A stretch of 64,000 nt of DNA from Streptomyces sp. NBC_01304. Lineage in GTDB: Bacteria; Actinomycetota; Actinomycetes; Streptomycetales; Streptomycetaceae. Below the pieces are notes generated by a model. It had not been told where the DNA came from, ran no database searches, and worked only from the letters and a program-made list of their open reading frames with translations. The stretch lies in NCBI RefSeq assembly GCF_035975855.1, contig NZ_CP109055.1, positions 4,216,001 through 4,280,000 of the forward strand, in the 5' to 3' direction. The position numbers and the translations under genes were made by a program. Positions within the stretch are counted from its first letter, which is position 1. Every line of letters begins with the position of its first letter. Positions 1 to 8,544 of this stretch are shown piece after piece.

Positions 1-1148
1 CTCCCCGTGCTGCCGGCGATCTCCGCACCCCCGTAACGGAGTTCGCCCGCACTCGGCTCCAGGAGCCCCACCAGCATCCGTCCCAGCGTGGTCTTCCCGC
101 TGCCGCTCTCGCCGACGATCCCGAGCGTTTCGCCGCGCCGCACTTCGAGGGACACCCCGTCGACGGCGGTGAAGGCCTGCTTTCCGCGCCCGAAGACGCG
201 GCGCAACTCGGTTGCCCGCACGATCACTTCGGCCCTCTCGGCACCGCCCTCGGCCGTACGGGCGAGGGGCGTGGGCAGGCGGTCGTCCGCGGCCGGGTCA
301 CGTACCGCGTCCCGTGCCGCGTCCACCCGAGGCACCGCGGCGAGCAGCTGCTTCGTGTACGTCGCCTTCGGTGCGCCGAGCACCTTCGCCACGGCCCCGT
401 GTTCCACGGCCCGCCCGTGCCGCATGACCAGGACCTCGTCGACGCTCTCGGCGGCCACACCCACGTCATGGGTGACCAGGAGCAGCCCCATCCCCGTCTC
501 CCGCCGCAGCTCGTGCAGCAGGTCGAGGATCTGGGCCTGCACCGTCACATCGAGCGCCGTCGTCGGCTCGTCGGCGACCAGGAGGCGGGGCTCGCAGGCC
601 AGGGCCATGGCGATCAGGGCGCGCTGGCGCATGCCGCCGGAGAACTCGTGCGGCCTCGATCTGGCCCGGCGGGCGGCGTCCGCGATGCCGACCCGGTCCA
701 GGACTTCGACGGCACGCGCGCGTGCCGCCCGGCGCGAGACCCGGTTGTGCACGCGGTAGACCTCGGCGATCTGGTCGCCCACCGCGTAGTACGGGTCGAG
801 CGAGGAGAGCGGGTCCTGGAACACCATCGCCGCCTCGGCCCCGCGCAGCCTGCGCAGTTCCGCGTCCCCGGCCGCCGTCACGTCGACGCCCGCGACCCGC
901 ACCGTCCCGCTCACCCGGGCGCCGGTCCCCCGGTGCAGCCCGAGCAAGGCCCCCGCCACGGTGGACTTGCCGGACCCGGACTCGCCGACGACCCCGAGCG
1001 CGGCGCCGGGCGCCAGCGCGAAGGAGAGGCCGTCGACGGCGCGTACTCCCCCGGACTCCACGGACCCGAACTCCACCGACAGATCGGTCACTTCGATGAG
1101 AGGAGCCACGGAGTCGGCAGTAACTGCGGCAGTAACTACAGGGCTCAC
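1..1148 (-). CDS. Peptide ABC transporter, fused double ATPase (partial)
   Basis: Energises import of di-/oligopeptides or a related solute at the cytoplasmic face of the membrane. The gene starts at a GTG at 1148 that overlaps the stop of the permease gene (GTGA) and runs off the left edge, so about 382 codons are visible. The first nucleotide-binding domain has Walker [10 protein letters not shown], signature FSGGMRQRA and Walker B LLVADEPTT. After a hinge rich in Arg/Ala/Asp a second domain begins, with GESGSGKTT near the window edge. This is a DppD-DppF fusion, whereas the second importer in this window keeps two separate ATPase genes. The overlap with the permease implies translational coupling. 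The family call is secure; the exact substrate is not known. No in-frame stop occurs down to base 1. Confidence 0.9.
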   Translation of the reverse strand, partial: MSPVVTAAVTADSVAPLIEVTDLSVEFGSVESGGVRAVDGLSFALAPGAALGVVGESGSGKSTVAGALLGLHRGTGARVSGTVRVAGVDVTAAGDAELRRLRGAEAAMVFQDPLSSLDPYYAVGDQIAEVYRVHNRVSRRAARARAVEVLDRVGIADAARRARSRPHEFSGGMRQRALIAMALACEPRLLVADEPTTALDVTVQAQILDLLHELRRETGMGLLLVTHDVGVAAESVDEVLVMRHGRAVEHGAVAKVLGAPKATYTKQLLAAVPRVDAARDAVRDPAADDRLPTPLARTAEGGAERAEVIVRATELRRVFGRGKQAFTAVDGVSLEVRRGETLGIVGESGSGKTTLGRMLVGLLEPSAGELRYGGAEIAGSTG

Positions 1149-2137
1149 TTGAGCACCACCCGTCGATCGGCCACCGCGTACAGCAGATCCGCGACGACAT
1201 TGGCGAGAACCACGAAGAAGCCGGTCACCAGGACCATCCCGACGACCACCGGCAGATCGACGACGTTCACGGCGTGCACCAGTTCACGCCCCATCCCGGG
1301 CAGCCCGAACAGCGTCTCGGTCAGGACCGCCCCGCCGAACATCGTCCCGAAGTCATTGGCGCTGAGCGCGATCACCGGCGCGACCGCCCCGCGCAGGGCG
1401 TGCCGCCCGATGATCGAGCGCTCGCTGACGCCGTACGCACGGAAGGTGCGCACATGGTCCTCGGCAAGGGTCTCCAGCATGGAAGCCCTGGTCAGGCGGG
1501 CGTACTTGGCGGACTCGATCAGGGCGAGCGAGATCCAGGGAAGGAGCAGGCTCCAGGCCCACTGCTCGGGGTTCTCGGTGAAGGGCACGTACTGCGGGAA
1601 GGGCAGCCACTGCAGCTGCCCGCAGATGACGACCATCAGCAGCAGCCCGATGACGAAGACGGGCGTCGCCGTCCCGGCCAGCGTGAGGCCGGTGAGCAGG
1701 CGCTCGCTGAGCCGTCCGCGCCGCCAGGCCGACAGGAGGCCGGTGCCGATGCCGAGGATCAGCCACAGGACCATGGCGCCGAGGGCGAGCGATCCGGTGA
1801 CGGGCAGCTCGCGCAGGATCAGCGCGGTGACCTCCTCGTCGCTCTGGTAGGAGCGGCCGAGGCAGGGCGCGGCACAGTGCACGATCTCGGTGCCGGTGGA
1901 GTAGTCCTGGCCGACGAAGATGCCCTGCAGGAAGTCCCCGTACCGCACCAGGACCGGGTCGTCGAGCCTCAACTGCTCGGTGACCTGCTGGACTTGGGCG
2001 GGCGAGCACTTCGGGCCGCAGGTGATCTGGGCGACGTCGCCGGGGGCTACGTAGAAGACCGCGAAGATGATCACGGAGATGGCGAAGAGCGTGATGGCCG
2101 CGCCCACCAGCTGCCGCAGAAGGAAGCGGAGCGTCAT
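1145..2137 (-). CDS. Peptide ABC transporter permease (DppB type)
   Basis: Inner-membrane channel subunit, 330 residues. It starts at the ATG at 2137, which overlaps the stop of the upstream permease (ATGA); a longer open frame upstream is out of context. The N-terminal helix begins MTLRFLLRQLVGAAITLF, several more hydrophobic helices follow, and the cytoplasmic EAA-type loop is visible around EDHVRTFRAYGVSERSI. The periplasmic loop after helix 1 has two Cys pairs (TCGPKC and HCAAPC). The homologous permease at 56.9 kb has equivalent pairs, so these may form conserved disulphides. It pairs with the DppC-type permease directly upstream and with the fused ATPase directly downstream. Confidence 0.92.
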   Translation of the reverse strand: MTLRFLLRQLVGAAITLFAISVIIFAVFYVAPGDVAQITCGPKCSPAQVQQVTEQLRLDDPVLVRYGDFLQGIFVGQDYSTGTEIVHCAAPCLGRSYQSDEEVTALILRELPVTGSLALGAMVLWLILGIGTGLLSAWRRGRLSERLLTGLTLAGTATPVFVIGLLLMVVICGQLQWLPFPQYVPFTENPEQWAWSLLLPWISLALIESAKYARLTRASMLETLAEDHVRTFRAYGVSERSIIGRHALRGAVAPVIALSANDFGTMFGGAVLTETLFGLPGMGRELVHAVNVVDLPVVVGMVLVTGFFVVLANVVADLLYAVADRRVVLK

Positions 2138-3126
2138 GCCTTGGCCTCCCTCTTGCGGCCGGTTCCGATACGCAGCCGCGAGGCCGCGCGCGGGTCGAGT
2201 GCCGTACGCACCCCGTCGCCGAGGACGGTCAGCGAGAGCACGGTGACGAACAGCGCGGCCGCGGGAAGCAGCAGATACTGCGGCGCCGCCTGGTACCAGG
2301 TGTCGGCCTGCGTCAGCATCTGCCCCCAGGAGGGCGTGGGCGGCTTGACCCCGACGCCCAGGAAGGACAGCGCGGCCTCGACCGTGATGTTGATCGGCAC
2401 AAGGAGGGCCGCGTACGTGATGACCGGCGCGGCGAGCGCCGGCAGCAGCTCCCGCCGGGCGATCTTCCAGGTCGACCAGCCGCTCAGCCGCGCGGCGGCC
2501 ACATAATCCAACTCCTTGAGCATGACGGTCTGCGCCCGCACCAGCTTGGCCGCACCACCCCACTGGACGAGGCCGATGACCAGCGCCACGACAACGGGCC
2601 GCGGCACATCGGACGGCACGATCGCGAGCAGGGCGAGCGACAGGATCATCAGCGGCATCGCCACGAACACATCGGTGGCCCGGCTGAGCACCTGGTCCAC
2701 GACCTTGTTGCCGAGCCCCGCCGCCAGCCCGACGCCCAGCCCGAGCAGCACCTGCAGCACGGTCGCGGCGAGCGCGACGGCGAGCGAGATCCGCGCCCCG
2801 TAGACGAGCCGCGCGAACAGATCGCGCCCCGTCTGCGGTTCGACGCCGAGCCAGTGCTCCGCGCTCACCCCGCCGAACGAGCCGAGCGGCAGCCCGCCGG
2901 CCGCCGAGTCGACGAGCTCCGGGTGGTACGTGTTCGGATCCTGCCCCTCGATCGCGGTGAGCAGCGGCGCACCCAGCGCGGCCAGGACCAGAAGGGCGAC
3001 CACGACCGCCGCGATCAGCGCGGCGCGCTGTGCCCGCAGCCGCCGCCAGAACTGCCGGGCCCCCGAGGCGGGGACGGACGCCGTGGCGCCCGCCCCCAGC
3101 TCGACGGCCGAAAGGGCCTCACTCAT
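2134..3126 (-). CDS. Peptide ABC transporter permease (DppC type)
   Basis: Second channel subunit of the importer, 330 residues. It has a short cytoplasmic N-terminus (RQFWRRLRAQRAALIA is typical of the OppC N-terminal domain), then a membrane helix, an extracytoplasmic loop with the characteristic HWLGVEPQTGRDLFARLVYG segment, and five further helices with the EAA loop around LDYVAAARLSGWSTWKIARR. The GTRTALDPR-like C-terminus (VRTALDPRAA) is standard for the family. It follows the binding-protein gene by 33 bp and overlaps the DppB-type gene by 4 bp, so the four genes form one operon in the order A-C-B-DF. Confidence 0.92.
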   Translation of the reverse strand: MSEALSAVELGAGATASVPASGARQFWRRLRAQRAALIAAVVVALLVLAALGAPLLTAIEGQDPNTYHPELVDSAAGGLPLGSFGGVSAEHWLGVEPQTGRDLFARLVYGARISLAVALAATVLQVLLGLGVGLAAGLGNKVVDQVLSRATDVFVAMPLMILSLALLAIVPSDVPRPVVVALVIGLVQWGGAAKLVRAQTVMLKELDYVAAARLSGWSTWKIARRELLPALAAPVITYAALLVPINITVEAALSFLGVGVKPPTPSWGQMLTQADTWYQAAPQYLLLPAAALFVTVLSLTVLGDGVRTALDPRAASRLRIGTGRKREAKA

Positions 3127-3159
3127 GAACTACTACTCTCAATTCGCCGGTACCTGCTG

Positions 3160-4881
3160 CTACTTGACGGCGATCTGCGAAATGTCGAGCACACCGGTCC
3201 AGTCGCTGATCACGACGTTCTTGATGCCCTTGCCGTGCAGCTGCTTGTAGACCGGGTTGAACAGCGGCACGGTCACCGACTGCTCGCCGATCTTCTTGTC
3301 GAGCGCACCCCAGCGCTTGGCGGCCGCGTCGAGGTCGGTCAGCTTGTTGATCTCGTCGATCTCCTTGTTGACCGAAGCGTCGTCCAGGAAGGCGTAGTTG
3401 TAGTTGCCCGCGCCCTCCTTCACGATCTGCCGGCCGTCGAAGATCGGGGCGAGGAAGGGACCGCCGGAGGGCCAGTCGGCACCCCAGTGCGCGAGGAAGA
3501 AGCCCGGCGTGGTCTTCGCCGTGTGGATCTTCTCCTTGTAGTCGTTGTCCTCAAGTCCCTTGAGCTTGAGGGTGATTCCGGCCTTCTTCAGGGCGTCCTG
3601 CAGTGCGGTGGCGATCTCCGGGCTGGTCTCGAAGTCCTTGGCGTTGGAATGCGTGAGCGTGATCTCCAGGCCGTCCTCGTACCCGGCGTCCGCGAGCAGT
3701 TCCTTGGCCTTCTTCGCGTTGCCGCTCTTGCCGGCCGGGAAGTGGTCGTACTTCGTGTACCCGAAGGAGTCCTGCGGCGGCAGGTACGTGGTGGCGGGAA
3801 TCGCGAGCGAGGAGCCACCCGCAGCGTTGACCACCGACGAACGGTCGACGGCGTACGAGATCGCCTGGCGCACCTTCGGGTCGTCGAAGGGCTTCACCTC
3901 GGGGTTGAACGCCAGGTAGTTGATGTAACCGAAGTGCCCGGTCCCGACCCGCGACGCGAGCTCCTTGTCGCCGCTGACCTTGGCGAGTTCGGCGGGCCCG
4001 AGGTTGGTGTCGGTGGTGAGCGCGGTGGCGTCGACGCCCTGGCTGGCGGAGAGGCGCTGGTTGATGACGGCGGGGTCGAGCCCGGACCGCACATCGATCT
4101 TGTCGGGATAGGCCTTGCGCTCGTCGTCCACCTCCTCGGACCAGTGCTTGTTGCGCTCCAGGGTGAGCCGCTCGCCGTCGTTCTCGTTCTTGACGACCTT
4201 GTACGGACCCGACGAGAGCGGGTGCTCCTCGTACTTGGCGCCCTTGTCCTTGGCCTTCGGCACCGGCGTGAACTGGGTCTGCGTGGCCAGGAAGGGGAAC
4301 TCGCCCTCGGGCTTGTTCAGGTGGAAGACGATCGTGTAGTCGTCCGGCGTCTCGATGGAATCGAGCCCGCCCTTGTCCTTGTACGGCCCCTGGTACTTGT
4401 CGCCACCGATCAGCCAGTCCCTCAAGTAGGGCGCGCCGCCGGAGAGTTCGGCCGCGAAGGACCGCTCGACGCCGTACTTGATGTCGGCGCTGGTGATCGG
4501 CGTGCCGTCCTCGTACTTGAGGCCCTTCTTCAGGGTGTACGTCCACACGGTGGCGTTCTTGCTCGGCTTGCCCAGGTCCGTGGCGAGGTCGGGCACGACC
4601 TTGGCGCCCTCGGCCCCGGCCTCGCGGTTGCGGGTGGTGAGCGTGCGGAAGACCAGGCTGGGGACGTTGCCGCCGCCCGAGGTGTAGAGCCTCGCCGGGT
4701 CGAAGTCGCTCTGCGGATCGCTGTTCAGGACGGTGAGCGTGCCGCCCTTGCGGGCCTTGCCGTCACCCGCCCCGCCGGCGCTCTCGTCCTTGGGGCCCGC
4801 GCAGGCGGCGACGCCCGAGGCCAGCACCAGGCTTACGGATGCCGCTGCCACGCGGCGGGATATGACGGACGTACGACGCAT
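3160..4881 (-). CDS. Peptide ABC transporter substrate-binding lipoprotein
   Basis: SBP_bac_5 (DppA/OppA) family receptor, 573 residues, that should be lipid-anchored outside the membrane and deliver peptide to the permeases. A lipoprotein signal runs to VAAC with the acylated Cys at residue 27, followed by a Gly/Ser/Lys-rich spacer. Family hallmarks include VWTYTLKKGLKYEDGTPI, the SSGPYKV segment and the late HWGADWPSGG segment. The likely RBS is GAGAGG about 10 nt before the ATG. It is clearly related to, but more diverged from, the binding protein and kinase-fused binding domain at 55-63 kb than those two are from each other. The 170 nt upstream separate it from a small Cys-rich leader ORF; that gap contains a CACTC/GAGTG hairpin and a tandem TTCCCGCTGA repeat. 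Confidence 0.93.
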   Translation of the reverse strand: MRRTSVISRRVAAASVSLVLASGVAACAGPKDESAGGAGDGKARKGGTLTVLNSDPQSDFDPARLYTSGGGNVPSLVFRTLTTRNREAGAEGAKVVPDLATDLGKPSKNATVWTYTLKKGLKYEDGTPITSADIKYGVERSFAAELSGGAPYLRDWLIGGDKYQGPYKDKGGLDSIETPDDYTIVFHLNKPEGEFPFLATQTQFTPVPKAKDKGAKYEEHPLSSGPYKVVKNENDGERLTLERNKHWSEEVDDERKAYPDKIDVRSGLDPAVINQRLSASQGVDATALTTDTNLGPAELAKVSGDKELASRVGTGHFGYINYLAFNPEVKPFDDPKVRQAISYAVDRSSVVNAAGGSSLAIPATTYLPPQDSFGYTKYDHFPAGKSGNAKKAKELLADAGYEDGLEITLTHSNAKDFETSPEIATALQDALKKAGITLKLKGLEDNDYKEKIHTAKTTPGFFLAHWGADWPSGGPFLAPIFDGRQIVKEGAGNYNYAFLDDASVNKEIDEINKLTDLDAAAKRWGALDKKIGEQSVTVPLFNPVYKQLHGKGIKNVVISDWTGVLDISQIAVK

Positions 4882-5053
4882 CGGAACGAGACCTCTCGGG
4901 GGTCGCCTGAATCGGCGAAATCAGCGGGAATCAGCGGGAATCTGCAGAAAGCGACAGACGGATTCCGCCCCGGCGCGTCACAGCACCAAGAACCCAGAGA
5001 TGAAAGAGAGAAGGCCGCAGAGAAAGCCGACGCACTCGCCAGGGGCGGGAGTG

Positions 5054-5146
5054 TCAGCAACAGTGGATGTCGGCCACGCAGAGCGCGGTCACGCCGAAGA
5101 GCGCCAGCTCAAGGGCGGCGCTCGCAGGGGCGTGACGGTTCGACAT
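5054..5146 (-). CDS. Candidate Cys-rich leader peptide (30 aa)
   Basis: A 30-codon ORF beginning MSNRHAPASA and ending in ALCVADIHCC followed by a stop: three Cys in the last eight residues. Its ATG lies 7 nt after a -10-like hexamer whose -35 is a perfect TTGACA at 17-bp spacing, so the transcript should start at or very near the ATG (leaderless). It sits 172 nt upstream of the binding-protein gene of the importer. Short Cys-rich leader ORFs ahead of transport or sulfur genes are known in actinobacteria and act as attenuators. Assignment to that class is inference. It is too short for coding statistics, but position, promoter and composition agree. Confidence 0.5.
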   Translation of the reverse strand: MSNRHAPASAALELALFGVTALCVADIHCC

Positions 5147-5153
5147 GCGCTGA

Positions 5154-5182
5154 AATATGAACGAACTTTCGCCGGATGTCAA
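5154..5182 (-). promoter_or_regulatory. Sigma-70-type promoter of the left peptide importer operon
   Basis: Minus-strand TTGACA (5177-5182), 17-bp spacer, CATATT (5154-5159, four of six consensus positions). Seven bases separate the -10 from the ATG of the Cys-rich ORF, predicting a leaderless mRNA. The -35 is an exact consensus match, which is rare in DNA this GC-rich. Confidence 0.6.
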
Positions 5183-5226
5183 CGTACGAGATCGCCGTCC
5201 GGCATTCGGACGCCCACCCCGGACCG

Positions 5227-6984
5227 TCAACTCTCGGGAAACGCCCAGGGGTTGGCCTTGCAGCTGATCCCGTCGTGGTCGAGGAATTTCGTCTGCTGCT
5301 GCATCACGGGCGCGAGCGCTCCGTCCACGCCGCACTGCACGTGGTTGAAGCCGAGCCGGTGGCCGACCTCGTGGTTGATGAGCATCTGCCGGTACGGGTG
5401 GATGTGTTCGCCGTACGTCTTCGCGCCCTGCGCCCACCGGAAGGCGTTGATCATCACGCGGTCGGTCGCTGCGGAGTCGCAGGACACGTTGTCCTCGGTG
5501 GTGTCGAGCCCTGACTTGGCGCACCAGGTCCCGGTCGTGCCGGGACTCGCCAGCGTGATGACGAAATCCGGCTTTCCGCTGGATATCCGCTCAAAGGTCC
5601 GCTGCCCGCCGTGGGCCCAACTGCGATCGTCGTTCAGGGTCTTCTGCACGGCCTGCGCGAACAGCTCGCCGTCGAGGCCGATGCCCTTCTCGACGTCGAC
5701 GCGATAGCGGACCTTCTGCCCGCGCCCCGGCGCCTTGTCGAAGCCGCCGATCACCTCGAAGTCGCCGGAGCCCTTCAGGTCGGCGGCCAGCGGGTACTTC
5801 TTGCCCATCTTCTGGTCGTACGTCTCCGCGGCCTTGGCGGGCGCCGGCCGGTCCTGGGACCGCGAGGCCTCGCTGGCGTTGTCGCGCACCTTGCCGTCGG
5901 CGTCGGCGGCCTGCGTCTGCGTGCCCCCGGGCCGCCCGTCGGCGACCTGCCCGGCGACGACGACCGCGAGCACGGTGGTCACCGCGGCGGCCGCGATCCC
6001 GGTGAAGGTACGGCCCTTGCCGCCCTTGGCCTTCTCGGGCGCGTGGGGCTCGGGTTCGAGGTCGTACGACCTCAATTCCTCATCATCGTCGTCGAGTCGG
6101 CGGTCCCAGTCGGTGACGGCGCCATAGGGGTCCTGCGTACGCCCCCGGGGCGGCCGGGCCGCGAACACATCGTCGTCTTCGTCGATCCCGTCGAAGGCCT
6201 CGACGAAGTCACGCCGGGGCCCGGGAACGCGAGCGGCGCCATAGCCGGACCGCCCGGGCGTGGCCGCACCACCGGCGACTCCCCATCCCCCACCGCTCTC
6301 GCGCTGCTCGGGGTGCCCCCCGCGAACCTGCGGCGAGCCGTGCGCCGGCGTCCCGTCGGGGCGGTACCGGGGCGTGCCATGCGCGGGAGTTCCATCAGGC
6401 CGGACCTGCGGCATCCCGCGCCCCGGAGTCCCGTCGGGCCTGACCCGCGGCATGCCCTGGCCGGGCGTGCCGTCGAAGCGCGGCTGGGGCGTACCGTGCG
6501 CGGGCGTCCCGTCCGGGCGGTACCGGGGCGTGCCATGGGCGGGCGTCCCGTCCGGGTAGTACCGGGGCATGCCGTGCGCCGGGGTCACATCAGGCCGCAC
6601 CTGCGGCATCCCCCGCCCCGCGGTCCCGTCGAAGCGGGCCTGCGGCACACCACGCGCCGGCGTCCCGTCAGGCCTGACCTGCGGCATCCCCTGCGCCGGG
6701 GTCCCGTCATAGCGGGCCCGGGGTATCCCCTGCCCGGGAGTCCCGTCCGGCCGCACCTGCGGCATCCCCCGCCCCGCGGTCCCGTCGAAGCGGGCCTGCG
6801 GCACACCACGCGCCGGCGTCCCGTCCCTCGGCTCCCTCGCCCGCGGCACCTGGGCCTGCGGTACCTGTGAGTCCTTGCCGCGCCTGCGGCGTCCCGGTCC
6901 TGGGTCCGGGGTGCCCTGGGGCACCACGGGTATGTTCCCGGTTTCGGTCTTCTCGGCGGGCCCCCGCCTCGCATGCCGTCCCAC
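5227..6984 (-). CDS. DUF3152-type membrane protein with metzincin-like zinc motif and repeat region
   Basis: 585 residues. The N-terminal half is low-complexity: a run of 13-residue repeats of the pattern G-x-P-Q-x-R-x-D-G-T-P occupies about residues 58-224. An acidic segment follows, then one membrane helix (FTGIAAAAVTTVLAVVVAG) and an extracytoplasmic domain. That domain ends with NHEVGHRLGFNH, a complete HExxHxxGxxH zinc-binding motif as in metzincin metalloproteases, and a short Cys-containing tail. The C-terminal domain resembles DUF3152 proteins. I recall the mycobacterial homologue beside the same TetR/DUF3107/helicase genes. Topology suggests a cytoplasmic repeat region and an external protease-like domain. 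Enzymatic activity is inferred only from the motif. Confidence 0.85.
   Translation of the reverse strand: MGRHARRGPAEKTETGNIPVVPQGTPDPGPGRRRRGKDSQVPQAQVPRAREPRDGTPARGVPQARFDGTAGRGMPQVRPDGTPGQGIPRARYDGTPAQGMPQVRPDGTPARGVPQARFDGTAGRGMPQVRPDVTPAHGMPRYYPDGTPAHGTPRYRPDGTPAHGTPQPRFDGTPGQGMPRVRPDGTPGRGMPQVRPDGTPAHGTPRYRPDGTPAHGSPQVRGGHPEQRESGGGWGVAGGAATPGRSGYGAARVPGPRRDFVEAFDGIDEDDDVFAARPPRGRTQDPYGAVTDWDRRLDDDDEELRSYDLEPEPHAPEKAKGGKGRTFTGIAAAAVTTVLAVVVAGQVADGRPGGTQTQAADADGKVRDNASEASRSQDRPAPAKAAETYDQKMGKKYPLAADLKGSGDFEVIGGFDKAPGRGQKVRYRVDVEKGIGLDGELFAQAVQKTLNDDRSWAHGGQRTFERISSGKPDFVITLASPGTTGTWCAKSGLDTTEDNVSCDSAATDRVMINAFRWAQGAKTYGEHIHPYRQMLINHEVGHRLGFNHVQCGVDGALAPVMQQQTKFLDHDGISCKANPWAFPES
6315..6813. 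repeat. 39-bp minisatellite inside the DUF3152 gene
   Basis: About twelve to thirteen in-frame copies of a 39-bp unit encoding 13-residue repeats such as AHGTPRYRPDGTP and GRGMPQVRPDGTP. Some longer blocks recur almost exactly: the stretch near 6605-6670 is repeated near 6764-6830. This indicates recent unequal exchange or slippage. The unit length is a multiple of three, so copy-number changes keep the frame. Confidence 0.85.
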
Positions 6985-6992
6985 GCGGCGCC

Positions 6993-7982
6993 TCAGCTCC
7001 TCGACCCGGTACTGCCGCCGGGCGTCAACTCGCCCTGGTCCGCAAGGAGTTCACGGACGGCCGTCGCGACCGTCTCCGGGTACTCCATCATCGCCACGTG
7101 CCCCGCCTCCGTCAGCGTAAGCAGCCGCGAGTGACGGAACGCGCGCGCTGCCTTCTGCGCCATACGGTACGAGACCAGCTGATCCCTGCCCCCATAGATG
7201 AGCAGCGTCGGCGCGAGCACCCGCTCCGCCTGCCGCCACAGCCCGTGCTGCCCGCCCAGCGTGTACGCGTCCACGATGCCCCGCGCCGAGCGCGCCATCG
7301 CGTCCCAGAAGTACGGCAGCTGCAGCCGCCGCTCCATCTCGTGCACCGCGGCCTCGAGCCCCTCCCGGGTGACCCGCCGGGGGTCGCCGTAACAGAGGGC
7401 CATCACCCCGCGCGTGCGCTGCTCGGGCGTCCAGTCCTTGGTGAGCTTCGCGAACAGCTGGGCCACCCCGGGCAGCGCGACCAGCGCGGTCGGCAGCGCG
7501 GTCCGCTGCACCCGGATCTCGGGCAGCGCCGGCGAGATCAGCGTCAACGTACGCACCAGATCGGGCCGGACCGCGGCCACGCGCGTGGCGACCGCACCAC
7601 CCATGGAGTTGCCGAAGAGATGCACAGGACCGCGCGCGCTGGCGTCCAGATGACGGATGACCGCGCGCGCGTGCCCGGTCACCGAATAGTTGCCGTCGTC
7701 CGGCGGCGGCGAGTCCCCGAACCCCGGAAGATCCAGCGCCTCGCTGTCCAGGCGGTCCTCGAGCAGCGGCATCAGCGCCGACCAGTTCTGCGAGGACCCG
7801 CCGAGCCCGTGCACGAACAGCGCGGGCGCGAGCCCGGTGCGGGCCGGCGGCCGGGAACGCACGGCCAGCGTCAGCCCCGGCAGGGTGACCGAGCGCAGCT
7901 TCTCGCCCTCAGCGACCCGGACCGGAAGCGTCTTGGGGGTCACCGCGGCGGCGAGGGCTCCCGGCAGCTCGGTCGAAGACAT
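6993..7982 (-). CDS. Alpha/beta-fold hydrolase
   Basis: 329 residues with the alpha/beta hydrolase core: an oxyanion-region FVHGLGGSSQNW, a nucleophile elbow GNSMGG (Ser), a late Asp in YGGRDQLV and a catalytic His in EAGHVAMMEYP. No signal peptide is evident, so it is probably cytoplasmic. The ATG at 7982 (MSSTELPGALAAA) is used because upstream sequence shows no coding character. The gene lies 8 bp upstream of the DUF3152 gene and probably shares its transcript. The substrate cannot be inferred; the similarity is to lipase/epoxide hydrolase-like and MhpC-like members. Confidence 0.88.
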   Translation of the reverse strand: MSSTELPGALAAAVTPKTLPVRVAEGEKLRSVTLPGLTLAVRSRPPARTGLAPALFVHGLGGSSQNWSALMPLLEDRLDSEALDLPGFGDSPPPDDGNYSVTGHARAVIRHLDASARGPVHLFGNSMGGAVATRVAAVRPDLVRTLTLISPALPEIRVQRTALPTALVALPGVAQLFAKLTKDWTPEQRTRGVMALCYGDPRRVTREGLEAAVHEMERRLQLPYFWDAMARSARGIVDAYTLGGQHGLWRQAERVLAPTLLIYGGRDQLVSYRMAQKAARAFRHSRLLTLTEAGHVAMMEYPETVATAVRELLADQGELTPGGSTGSRS

Positions 7983-8130
7983 GCGGGCAATGTTACGAGA
8001 CGATCACGCGTGGGATCACGTGTTCGCCGTCACAGATCGCGTACAGATCGCATAGCGCCTCGATTGGGTGTCTCCTACGCTCTTAATAAGGGCCCTCGCC
8101 CCCGGATCCCCCGGAAAGGGGTGCCGCGCG

Positions 8131-8346
8131 ATGACTGTCGACCCGAGCGACCCGGACACCTTCGAAGCTCAGCAGGAATCGGAACCGCCGGCCGAAGAGA
8201 CACCGGAGGCGGACGCCGCCGAGCAGCACACCGACCTGCAGCAGCACCACGACGACCCGCCCCATTACGATCCGGCCGGCGCAAATCCGGCCGACGCGGT
8301 GGAGCAGGCCCGTGTGGTCGATCTCGACGAAGATGATTACCGCTGA
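8131..8346 (+). CDS. Small acidic protein of unknown function (71 aa)
   Basis: A 71-residue, highly acidic and Gln/His-containing protein beginning MTVDPSDPDTF and ending ARVVDLDEDDYR. The frame is open further upstream to 8068, but the ATG at 8131 is preceded by GGAAAGGGG with suitable spacing and gives a compact protein. No domain, membrane segment or Cys is present, and the composition suggests it is intrinsically disordered. It stands alone between the hydrolase (divergent) and a hairpin ahead of the TetR gene. I recall short acidic proteins like this in streptomycetes but cannot assign a function. Confidence 0.65.
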   Translation: MTVDPSDPDTFEAQQESEPPAEETPEADAAEQHTDLQQHHDDPPHYDPAGANPADAVEQARVVDLDEDDYR

Positions 8347-8374
8347 GCCATGCCTCGCTGACCTGCAGAAACTA

Positions 8375-8422
8375 CGCCCTCCATATCCGCGTAAAGCCGA
8401 ATTCGGATACGTATGGAGGGCG
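8375..8422. terminator. Imperfect hairpin between the acidic-protein gene and the TetR gene
   Basis: CGCCCTCCATATCCG (8375-8389) pairs with 8404-8422, which carries a 4-nt CGTA insertion in the right arm. It is placed 28 bp after the small gene's stop, consistent with transcription termination, but there is no U-tract. Confidence 0.45.
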
Positions 8423-8544
8423 GCCGATCCATGAAATTCTCGGTCCGCACCGCGCACACCGGGGTTACCGAAAAGTACGATGGCGGCGCGGCATCAGGCC
8501 GCACACGGAACATGTGCTTGTTTTTGAGAAACGTGGGAGGCGGC

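Noticed and set aside
2854..5160. 768-codon plus-strand frame over the left importer binding protein
   Set aside because: Antisense shadow of the binding-protein and permease genes.
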